From positions 1 to 31,868 of the IMG/VR virus record IMGVR_UViG_3300035698_007796: DNA of 31,868 bases. The stretch is one strand, 5' to 3'. This stretch comes from a virus. Both the position numbers and the translations under genes were made by a program. Below the pieces are notes generated by a model, which did no database searches, had not been told where the DNA came from, and saw nothing but the letters and a program-made list of their open reading frames with translations. Below are positions 16,685-22,453 of this stretch, piece after piece (position 1 is the stretch's first letter; each line of letters opens with the position of its first letter).

Positions 16685-18021
16685 TAAGTTATCACCACTT
16701 TAGGGTCAACGTAAACTGTAGCTTCCTTTGCAAGACAGGCCCATACCGTGTGCATCCCTGCCTGTCCGCCAGCTATTGTTTCCTCTATTTTCTGATAAAC
16801 CGGAGTTCCACTTTCACCTGTCCAATCACCTGCACCCTTTGCACTCGCTGTTAAGGGCGCAGGTGCTGTCAGTATATTTGCCGGTCGGCTTGTCTGGTCT
16901 AATTTGCCCAACGCTCCCGTCGTTCCATCAGGATACTCAATCTCAATCCAGAACTCATCATTTTGTAATGTTACATTATCAGTAAGAAGTTCGACTTTCA
17001 GGGTCGGGTTTGCCGCTGCCCAAAATGCTGAAAGCTCATATCGGAGAGGTCTTGACCATTCTTTCGTATTCCCCTTTGCTGCAACCATCTTTGCAGAATA
17101 TCCATTTGTCCCATCATAAGTTGCGTCAAGATAAACTGCCGTGTCTTGATAAATTTGACCCTCAAAATACCATTCTTGAAAGAAATAAATACCATCTCCA
17201 CTATTAACTGAATGGAATCTATAGCGAGATCCTGCACCAGTTGGTCCTGCGCTCATTAGACCATTCGCTACTACGGCGGCAGGGATTTTACATCTTTTAA
17301 AAAGTACATCAGTCCCCACGTTGTCATTTCTTACCAAATAATCACTACCGTCTAAATCTTGAATGTCAACATCTTCTATCACTATCCTACATCCAATACC
17401 AAGGTTCGGCTGTATAAGGTTTATGGTCGCACCTGAACCAGCCCAAGAGTATGTTCCACCTCTCCATTCAAAACCGCACCTAATATTAAAGAAACCCAAT
17501 GTTGTTTGTACATAATCAACATTCTCCCATGTAATTCCTTTTTCCTCCGCAGAATCCATGTCTACATTATCGGCAACCGTAACTTTACAGTCGATTAGTT
17601 TGGTATCAACATCAGCAGCAGAAAAAACTAAATCATCGCCACATTTAAATTCTATTCCGATCCAGATATCCCAACCATTAAGAAGAATGTCATACGCTCC
17701 ACCATCAGCATCTAAACTACCTCCACCATCCATCATTGTCTTATATTCACCGGCAATGGGCGGTTCGTTAGAAGCTGTTTCAAGAACAGACACAATCGTT
17801 ACTGGATTTCCAACTACACCACTTGTACTTGCAAGGGTTGCGTTTGCGATATAAGTTGCCACGCTATCACACTTAATCCATATTTTTCCACCTGCATTGC
17901 AATTAGTAAGTGCAGAACCTAACGCTGTGGGGTCAGTATACCATGCGTTTGCCCATGTGGTTCCATCATTGTCACCTGAGGCTAAAGTATAATCCACATA
18001 TTCATTATCATGAATAGCCAT
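16684..18021 (-). CDS. Beta-helix-like virion-associated protein
   Basis: 445 residues. The first 250 have the look of a right-handed parallel beta-helix: DNDGTTWANAWYTDP opening, GKIWIKCDSVATYIAN, then short Gly/Asp turns between strands such as GIEFKCGDDLVF, LIDCKVTVADNVD and CRIVIEDVDIQD. The last 150 residues form another beta region, with SAKMVAAKGNTKEWSRPLRYELSAF and a closing VYVDPKVVIT. Such proteins serve as tail-attached fibres or decorations, some with glycan-degrading activity. No clear active-site pair is visible. Its ATG overlaps the stop of the upstream gene (TAATG), and it is itself coupled to the 58-residue gene. Confidence 0.55.
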   Translation of the reverse strand: MAIHDNEYVDYTLASGDNDGTTWANAWYTDPTALGSALTNCNAGGKIWIKCDSVATYIANATLASTSGVVGNPVTIVSVLETASNEPPIAGEYKTMMDGGGSLDADGGAYDILLNGWDIWIGIEFKCGDDLVFSAADVDTKLIDCKVTVADNVDMDSAEEKGITWENVDYVQTTLGFFNIRCGFEWRGGTYSWAGSGATINLIQPNLGIGCRIVIEDVDIQDLDGSDYLVRNDNVGTDVLFKRCKIPAAVVANGLMSAGPTGAGSRYRFHSVNSGDGIYFFQEWYFEGQIYQDTAVYLDATYDGTNGYSAKMVAAKGNTKEWSRPLRYELSAFWAAANPTLKVELLTDNVTLQNDEFWIEIEYPDGTTGALGKLDQTSRPANILTAPAPLTASAKGAGDWTGESGTPVYQKIEETIAGGQAGMHTVWACLAKEATVYVDPKVVIT

Positions 18022-18377
18022 TATTTCGCCTCCACTGATAAGATATCAGCTTTCACGGTTTTGTCAGCAATTTCTGTCCTGTAAATTGTTTCCTGCTCTG
18101 TAAAAGCTATCTTGACCCGCTCGGTTGTCGCATACTTCAAAACCGGTATCCTCCCACCACTTTCAATTATGTTGCAGACAGTATGAACTTCCTGCTCAAT
18201 AAGTCCATTTTCAATATTAGGCTTTATCGCTTCAATAGACTTCTCAACATCAGTACCTTTTGGAAAGTCGAAATGCCTGTTGTGTGCAAGCTTATATTCG
18301 TCAAAAAAGGCAACGTGTAGGCGCTGAACACCATCAGCTTGAGTTGTTTGCTCTATGATTTTATGTGTGAAGTTCAT
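18021..18377 (-). CDS. Hypothetical protein, 118 residues
   Basis: Mixed alpha/beta with no motif I can name. It opens with MNFTHKIIEQTTQADGVQRL and closes with YRTEIADKTVKADILSVEAK. Its position in front of the beta-helix gene, with a TAATG overlap, suggests a partner or attachment protein for that gene. SD is weak (AGGTGTAAA). Its stop-proximal half uses more GC-ending codons than the terminase, like the following two genes. Confidence 0.55.
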   Translation of the reverse strand: MNFTHKIIEQTTQADGVQRLHVAFFDEYKLAHNRHFDFPKGTDVEKSIEAIKPNIENGLIEQEVHTVCNIIESGGRIPVLKYATTERVKIAFTEQETIYRTEIADKTVKADILSVEAK

Positions 18378-18398
18378 TTTACACCTATTTTAAAAAGT

Positions 18399-18515
18399 TT
18401 AATTATTACCACAACACTTCCTTTGTGTTCGTATTAGATTGTCCCAATTCTGTCGATTCCTGCCACATATGCAGCATCTAAAATTAAATATCTTGATTTC
18501 ATTTCCTAAACCAAC
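18399..18515 (-). pseudogene. Possible zinc-ribbon ORF without a normal start
   Basis: In the 121-base gap, one frame reads IKIFNFRCCICGRNRQNWD and then NLIRTQRKCCGNN before TAA (18399-18401). The CCxCG and CCG knuckles, 18 residues apart, look like a real zinc ribbon. No ATG, GTG or TTG is available in frame. The frame joins the end of the preceding HNH-like gene by a +1 shift. It may be the out-of-frame tail of that gene, a gene with a rare start, or chance. Confidence 0.3.
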
Positions 18516-18858
18516 CTTTCATAGCATGCGCACTTTCTTCGTAATCACTTTCAGTAAATTTTGTAGAAAGAAAGTATTTCCATACTGCTAGTCGATCTTT
18601 GTACTGTAATTTTCTACCCAACGCTCTTGCCCTAAGCATATTTAAATATGTTACATGCTTGTGACACTTATGACAAAGCCAAACAAGTTTGCGTGGCTTA
18701 TATGTAATATGATGCCTATCAAGTTCAGCATATGATTTCTTTTTAACTTTACACTTTCTACACTTACACCTATTTGTGTAAGTCTTTTTAATAACAGCCC
18801 CAGCAAAAATATTTGTTAGAATATAATCAAGTGTCCGTTTTTCTGTAGCTGTTTGCAT
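18499..18858 (-). CDS. HNH/zinc-type nuclease-like protein
   Basis: 119 residues. Cys31, Cys33 and Cys36 are followed by DRHHITY (47-53) and LCHKCHKHVT (61-70). This C-C, HH, CxxCH order is the compact form of the HNH (beta-beta-alpha metal) fold. Phages often encode an HNH protein near the terminase that takes part in packaging-linked DNA cleavage, as with HK97 gp74; a selfish nuclease is the alternative. Its SD GAGG lies at the end of the large RNA structure at 18880-18966. The C-terminal 40 residues are helical and lack further motifs. Confidence 0.6.
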   Translation of the reverse strand: MQTATEKRTLDYILTNIFAGAVIKKTYTNRCKCRKCKVKKKSYAELDRHHITYKPRKLVWLCHKCHKHVTYLNMLRARALGRKLQYKDRLAVWKYFLSTKFTESDYEESAHAMKGWFRK

Positions 18859-18879
18859 TAGGCCTCGCGAACTCGTTTG

Positions 18880-18966
18880 AACGGGGTTGACTGGGCAGGA
18901 AACATGCCCGGGAATTAGGACTGAATGAAAGTATATGTTTCCTGTCTAAGATATTACAACCCCGTT
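18880..18966 (-). ncRNA. Large intercistronic RNA hairpin with internal stem
   Basis: On the minus strand the outer stem pairs AACGGGGTTG (18957-18966) with CAACCCCGTT (18880-18889) and includes part of the HNH-AP2 stop codon. An inner stem pairs CAGGAAACAT (18935-18944) with ATGTTTCCTG (18896-18905). Both are 10 perfect pairs. The inner loop contains a 15-nt complement to the end of the HNH-AP2 coding region, so an alternative hairpin or a pseudoknot is possible. Confidence 0.6.
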
Positions 18967-19501
18967 AAGAAGAATAGAGCTTAGAATTTCCACTTTCATT
19001 CAGTCCATTTATGTGCTTACAAAAATCTACCGTATTTATTCCGTCAACTTCATTTAAATAAGCAAACTCACCAAATAACGTAATCGCTCCTACATTATAG
19101 GCTAAGGCTGCTTCAACTTCATTATCATAACTTCCAAGACAAATTGATTTATTACCTAATGAAATATAAACTTGAAACTTTAATGTACCCTCTCTCCAAG
19201 TTACTCCTTTATACTGTCTACCGTAATTTGGTCTTGAATTCCACTGATTTTGTGCTCTAGTGCAATTTCTTAAATTACTTCTTTGATTATTAAGTCCGTT
19301 ATGATCTTTATGATCCACATGTATATTACTGTCAGGATTCATAATTAATCTATGCATTAAAATATGCTTACCATCAGACTTTAGTAAACTATACCAAGTA
19401 GTATGTCCTTTATGAGCACACCACTTATACTGGTTTAACCATTCAAAATCTTCGTCGTCAACAAGTACCACTTTATCTTGAGTTAGTTCTATTTCTTTCA
19501 T
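18965..19501 (-). CDS. HNH-AP2 free-standing homing endonuclease
   Basis: 178 residues. The HNH core is MHRLIM (49-54), HVDHKDHNGLNNQRSNLRN (61-79) and TRAQNQ (81-86), with His50, Asp63/His64 and Asn75 or Asn79 as probable metal and catalytic residues. Residues about 98-150 (YKGVTW, VYISLGNKSICLGSYDNEVEAALAY in parts, FGEFAYLN) form an AP2 DNA-binding domain. This pair is classic for selfish phage homing endonucleases that nick a site in genomes lacking the gene. It sits between the candidate small terminase and the second HNH gene, with structured RNA on both sides. The flanks may mark the insertion. Confidence 0.9.
   Translation of the reverse strand: MKEIELTQDKVVLVDDEDFEWLNQYKWCAHKGHTTWYSLLKSDGKHILMHRLIMNPDSNIHVDHKDHNGLNNQRSNLRNCTRAQNQWNSRPNYGRQYKGVTWREGTLKFQVYISLGNKSICLGSYDNEVEAALAYNVGAITLFGEFAYLNEVDGINTVDFCKHINGLNESGNSKLYSS
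18992..19006. repeat. 15-bp inverted repeat arm in the HNH-AP2 3' end
   Basis: ACTTTCATTCAGTCC on the plus strand, the exact reverse complement of 18918-18932 inside the downstream RNA structure. It codes for part of the C-terminal tail (GLNESG). Confidence 0.85.
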
Positions 19502-19523
19502 AGTGTATTCCTTTCACTCTTCC

Positions 19524-19593
19524 TAAGTTAGATGGGGAAACTGATGGAAGTATCAGCTTTCAGGCTCGAGACCCTATCCCCAACTTTAACTTA
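19524..19593 (-). ncRNA. Three-way-junction RNA element, copy A
   Basis: On the minus strand P1 is TGGGGA with TCCCCA, extended outward by TAAGTTA with TAACTTA, which contains the stop codon of the terminase-small gene. P2 is GGU-CUCGA-GCC and P3 is CUGAU-ACUUCC-AUCAG. The joining bases UA, UGAAAG and UU match the other two copies. It lies between the small terminase and the HNH-AP2 gene. Confidence 0.7.
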
Positions 19594-20082
19594 AAATTTC
19601 GAGTCGTCAAGTACAGCTAACTGACTCGATAAATCATCCTTCGGTGTCGCAAGTATTTCCCCATCCGCAGACACATCAATAACTTCATCTCCTTCAAGAG
19701 CAGATTCTTGTTTCTCCAAGTGAATCAGATGAGCCACAAGCCCCCGAATTTCACTAGGTTTCCCGTCCATAACCTGTTCTTTATCTTTAAGTATTTTGTA
19801 ACTCATGACAAGATCACGGAGATTCGCTTCATCTATTTTACCTGGGGTAATTGCTTCGAGGACTCGAGCTTGTAATTCGGTGAGTTGAAGAGCTTGGACA
19901 GAACGATATTGGAGAAGAAGGCCCTGCTTTTTCTGAATGTCTGCAATTCTAGCCCGGAGTGTAGGAGGACTAATCCCGAGCTCAGTTGAGATAGTAGGTA
20001 TGGATTCACCTCGCATAACCAAGTCTAAGGCTGCTTCCATATCCACTTCGATTTTTGTTCTGCCTGAACCTTCTCCGCCCAT
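19591..20082 (-). CDS. Terminase small subunit candidate
   Basis: 163 residues from ATG at 20082, which forms TAATG with the preceding stop and has GGAG ten bases ahead; an in-frame ATG at 20109 lacks an SD. Residues about 24-46 (RGESIPTISTELGISPPTLRARI) form a helix-turn-helix. They are followed by long helices and the LVMSYKILKDKEQVMDGKPSEIRGLV stretch (split about 90-115). A related KxxxDGKPTE segment is familiar from small terminases or terminase-like DNA-binding proteins of phages. It would recognise the packaging site and hand DNA to TerL. A regulator with the same fold is the alternative. Confidence 0.65.
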   Translation of the reverse strand: MGGEGSGRTKIEVDMEAALDLVMRGESIPTISTELGISPPTLRARIADIQKKQGLLLQYRSVQALQLTELQARVLEAITPGKIDEANLRDLVMSYKILKDKEQVMDGKPSEIRGLVAHLIHLEKQESALEGDEVIDVSADGEILATPKDDLSSQLAVLDDSKF

Positions 20083-20306
20083 TAGTCTAATTCTCCAATA
20101 GAAAGACATACAAAATTATCATTTGCTCCAAGTGTTCGTAAGCTACATTCACCAGAGGGGCTGGGGCTAAACCTTGTACAAAGATATTCAAACTGCCACG
20201 GAGCAGTACAGAGATAGCTAGCAACAAGTTTACGGAAATCAGATTTGACTTCCACCTTGTTATCACTATCCCACATAACTTTAGCTAACTGTTGCTCTAC
20301 GTCCAT
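20082..20306 (-). CDS. First gene of the leftward operon, unknown function
   Basis: 74 residues. It starts with ATG at 20306 after GAGGAGATGAA and is the first gene downstream of the leftward promoter at 20344-20372. The sequence has WDSDNKVEVKSDFRKLVASYLC (about 12-33) and WQFEYLCTRF, then a Ser/Pro turn. No domain recognised. Coupled by TAATG to the candidate small terminase. Confidence 0.55.
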   Translation of the reverse strand: MDVEQQLAKVMWDSDNKVEVKSDFRKLVASYLCTAPWQFEYLCTRFSPSPSGECSLRTLGANDNFVCLSIGELD

Positions 20307-20343
20307 TTCATCTCCTCGTCAAATAGCTCTACATGTATAGTCC

Positions 20344-20372
20344 ACCGTAACACATTTGATTCTAGTTGTCAA
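20344..20372 (-). promoter_or_regulatory. Leftward sigma-70-like promoter
   Basis: On the minus strand TTGACA (20367-20372), a 17-base spacer and TACGGT (20344-20349). The -35 is perfect and the -10 matches 3 of 6. It lies 38 bases ahead of the first leftward gene. TCTAG half-sites (about 20361 and 20385) flank the -35 and could bind a regulator. Confidence 0.5.
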
Positions 20373-20416
20373 CCTATTTATCATTTCTAGTGAAATAAGT
20401 TTATTCAGACATATAG

Positions 20417-20435
20417 TCAAAAATTGACCTTTCTT
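20417..20435. repeat. Dispersed palindrome, control-region copy
   Basis: GTCAAAAATTGACCTTTCT on the plus strand, reading AGAAAGGTCAATTTTTGAC leftward. It sits about 45 bases upstream of the leftward -35. Confidence 0.65.
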
Positions 20436-20481
20436 AGATCGTGTTCAGTGGGGCTGGGGGTTTAGTAGGATCGCGGGGTTG

Positions 20482-20517
20482 GACCTAAATTCTGACCTAA
20501 ATTCTGACCTAAATTCT
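20482..20517. repeat. Three perfect tandem 12-bp repeats
   Basis: GACCTAAATTCT three times with no spacer, followed by a degenerate fourth unit. It could be an iteron-like protein-binding array or replication slippage. Confidence 0.9.
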
Positions 20518-20738
20518 AATCTTGATTCTTTTTGTACTCAGTCTTTCCTGACAAAATATTACCTTGGGGAAATCTGGGGGTTATATACACTAAACAATAA
20601 TGATGGTGGCCCTGCCACCCCCCAATTTAATAAAATAAAGTACCCATTGCGGAGCGTGTTCCACGCATCAATCCAATCAAAACGACCGTTATCGCTGAGG
20701 TAACAATTTTTCATCGCTGAATTGTGGGCAGCGGTCGG

Positions 20739-20759
20739 GGTAAGTAAGGCTTACATACC
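20739..20759. repeat. 21-bp near-palindrome, copy 1
   Basis: GG-TAAGTAAGGCTTACATA-CC. Arms pair with one mismatch around a central G. An identical copy starts 44 bases later (20783). Operator-like. Confidence 0.8.
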
Positions 20760-20782
20760 ATTTTCGGTGGGATGGGCTGGTT

Positions 20783-20803
20783 GGTAAGTAAGGCTTACAT
20801 ACC
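20783..20803. repeat. 21-bp near-palindrome, copy 2
   Basis: Identical to 20739-20759. The 44-base spacing is about four helical turns, which would put two bound dimers on the same DNA face. Confidence 0.8.
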
Positions 20804-20974
20804 ACGTACCAAACTACCACAATGTGGTACTGAAATTTTCTTTATCGTAAGAGTACGATTAACCATGATCGGCAGGTGGTCAATACCATTGCACATGGCT
20901 GACCGTTTGTGGCGTACCGTGGCGCTGTGGACCGTTAAACGGCATCTTTTTTCAAAAAACTGTCCCATATTGAT

Positions 20975-21042
20975 TTGATACATATCTGTATCATGTCATT
21001 TTATCCAATGATCTCGGTATGTTACGATGATACAGATATGTC
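20975..21042. repeat. Paired inverted repeat upstream of the sigma-54 promoter
   Basis: ACATATCTGTATCAT (20980-20994) and its reverse complement ATGATACAGATATGT (21027-21041 or one base either side). The left copy is also a dyad by itself, GATACA-TATC-TGTATC. The distance of about 110-180 bases from the promoter is normal for sigma-54 activator sites. Confidence 0.6.
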
Positions 21043-21148
21043 CCATATTTATTGGGTGATACACTTTTTGATCGTTCCGGGTATTTATGCCAGCGGGTTT
21101 TATCCAATGATTCCGGGGAGTTATAATTATTTATTTATTTTGTCGGTC

Positions 21149-21164
21149 TGGCATGGAGCTTGCA
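21149..21164 (+). promoter_or_regulatory. Consensus sigma-54 (RpoN) promoter for the rightward operon
   Basis: TGGCATGGAGCTTGCA matches TGGCAYRNNNNTTGCW at every specified position. The -24 GG is at 21150-21151 and the -12 GC at 21162-21163. Transcription would start near 21175, about 140 bases ahead of the first rightward gene. Sigma-54 needs an AAA+ activator bound upstream, and repeats suited to this lie at 20961-21111. Confidence 0.7.
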
Positions 21165-21184
21165 ATATATAAGGTTGTACGGCG

Positions 21185-21230
21185 GAGGCGGGGTCGAAAT
21201 CCCGACCGACCGGAAAAAAGCTCTTTGACA
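21185..21230 (+). promoter_or_regulatory. Leader hairpin with boxA-like / TTGACA element
   Basis: GGTCG-AAATCC-CGACC can form a hairpin. It is followed by AGCTCTTTGACA (21219-21230), which matches 10 of 12 bases of the rRNA-type boxA TGCTCTTTAACA. The TTGACA inside it is also a perfect -35, with CACACT (21248-21253) as a weak -10 after 17 bases. So this is either an antitermination site or a second, sigma-70 promoter. Confidence 0.45.
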
Positions 21231-21314
21231 ATTCGTGTACCAGATTTCACACTTTTTTAACGGTTATCTTTCGGTTTAACGTACCATTAAATTAAAAAAT
21301 CGAGGGATATAAAA

Positions 21315-21797
21315 ATGGCTAAACGCATAATAGATTGGACCATGACTGAAGGTGGAATTCTGAATTTGAACCAGTACAATACCGATAAAAAGGATGAAAT
21401 TAAAACGGAAGTAAGTTTTGATTTAAACCTGATTTATCCAATGTTTCTTGAAATGAACGATTTGCAGAAACAAATTATTGTATATGGTACAAAACAGAAA
21501 TTGGCCGATTCGGGAGCATCTGAAAAAGAATTACCCGGAAAAGTAACATGCGCCAAAGCAAAATGGGCAGATTTTTTGAACGGAAAATTTGTGGGTGAAA
21601 GGTCAAATTCGACCGGCGCAGCCGAAAATAAGAAAAGGCTGGAGAATGCCAAAACCGCAAGTGCCGTTGTTTCGTTGGAAGGTTTAATGATGAAGCAGAT
21701 GGTATACCCCGAACAATTCACTCCAAAAGATGAAATAAAACTGGCGGAATTTTGGGCGATTAAATTGTCCGAAGCAGGAAAAAAGAAAAAGAAATAA
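21315..21797 (+). CDS. First gene of the rightward operon, conserved phage protein of unknown function
   Basis: 160 residues. Segments IYPMFLEMNDLQKQIIVYGTKQKLADSG (split, about 40-67), AKAKWADFLNGKFVGER and ENKKRLENAKTASAVVSLEGL (split, about 104-124) form a mainly helical protein. I recall the same pattern from uncharacterised proteins at the start of early operons in other phages. The C-terminus is a run of Lys. SD GAGGGAT precedes ATG. Being first behind a regulated promoter, it is probably made early and abundantly. No enzymatic motif is visible. Confidence 0.65.
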   Translation: MAKRIIDWTMTEGGILNLNQYNTDKKDEIKTEVSFDLNLIYPMFLEMNDLQKQIIVYGTKQKLADSGASEKELPGKVTCAKAKWADFLNGKFVGERSNSTGAAENKKRLENAKTASAVVSLEGLMMKQMVYPEQFTPKDEIKLAEFWAIKLSEAGKKKKK

Positions 21798-21894
21798 TTT
21801 CAACCCAAACCACTGAAAGGTAGCCGTTAATAAAGTGTGAAATTAAACAAGGGCAGTTAGAAAAAATAAACACTTAAACCAAGGGAGAATTGAA

Positions 21895-22185
21895 ATGAAT
21901 GAATATTTTGATTTAGTTGAAAACAGTGATTTAGATGCAGAGCAATATAAAGCTGATAGTTGGATATGGTTCTGCCCAAATTGTAATGCTATATTTGCAT
22001 CAAAAGCAATCCATAACAGAACTATTTTTCCGTGGTTTGGTTATCATCCAAACGATGGAAATCTGAAAGTTATCACTGACGAAACATCCAGAACAATTAA
22101 ACAACATGCTAATACATGCGAATGTACTGAATCAATTGAACGAGTCAAAACAGTTACAAAACTAAAAGAATTAATAAACACTTAA
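21895..22185 (+). CDS. Small Cys/His protein, possible zinc-binding
   Basis: 96 residues. WFCPNCNAIFAS (about 25-36) gives a CxxC knuckle, and H71 with C75 and C77 (QHANTCEC) could complete a metal site. The rest is acidic at the N-terminus and basic at the C-terminus. SD GGGAG. Followed 17 bases later by a strong terminator, so it ends the first transcription unit of the right arm. Function unknown. Confidence 0.6.
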   Translation: MNEYFDLVENSDLDAEQYKADSWIWFCPNCNAIFASKAIHNRTIFPWFGYHPNDGNLKVITDETSRTIKQHANTCECTESIERVKTVTKLKELINT

Positions 22186-22201
22186 ACCAGCAAAAAAAAT
22201 A

Positions 22202-22241
22202 AAAGCCTGATAGGGTTAAAAACCTGTCGGGCTTTTTCTTT
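22202..22241 (+). terminator. Strong intrinsic terminator
   Basis: AAGCCTGATAGG pairs over 12 positions with CCTGTCGGGCTT (G-U pairs allowed), the stem continues with GTT/AAC, and TTTTTCTTT follows. It closes the two-gene unit and insulates the non-coding segment that follows. Confidence 0.85.
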
Positions 22242-22453
22242 GCAAAAAAAAATTTTTAGTTTAAAAGCAAAACTGAAAGAGTACGAAACAAGTAAGCTAA
22301 AGAGTACTCAGCAAAATTAGTTTTAGATAAATAAAAAAAAATAAAGGCTGGGATTAACAATCAATTAAGAAAAAAGATAATCCCAGAATGGTCAAAAAAT
22401 AACCATTTGGCTGAATAAACAAATCAGTATTAGTGAATAAATAGAAAATAACC

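Larger units (their letters stand above)
20307..21314. other. Divergent control region between the two arms
   Basis: About 1 kb with no convincing gene. From left to right it holds the leftward promoter (20344-20372), a dispersed palindrome (20417-20435), three tandem 12-mers (20482-20517), two identical near-palindromes (20739-20803) and a 15-bp perfect palindrome, TACCACAATGTGGTA (20815-20829). A GACCGTTAAACGG hairpin with a T6 run (about 20929-20952), paired repeats (20961-21111), the sigma-54 promoter (21149-21164) and the leader of the rightward operon follow. The part from about 20640 to 20950 reads as less AT-rich than the rest. Confidence 0.75.

Noticed and set aside
18880-19593. Group I intron around the HNH-AP2 gene
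   Set aside because: The gene lies between complete genes, not inside an interrupted one, and no P7/P3 core or split exon was found.
19524-19593. Hammerhead ribozyme for the three-way junction
   Set aside because: A GAAA joint is present but the required CUGAUGA joint and NUH cleavage site are not in the right order.
20479-20978. Possible plus-strand genes at 20479-20703 and 20772-20978
   Set aside because: The first depends on tandem 12-mers read as DLNS repeats and a TTG start without an SD. The second runs through operator-like palindromes and shows no protein-like pattern.
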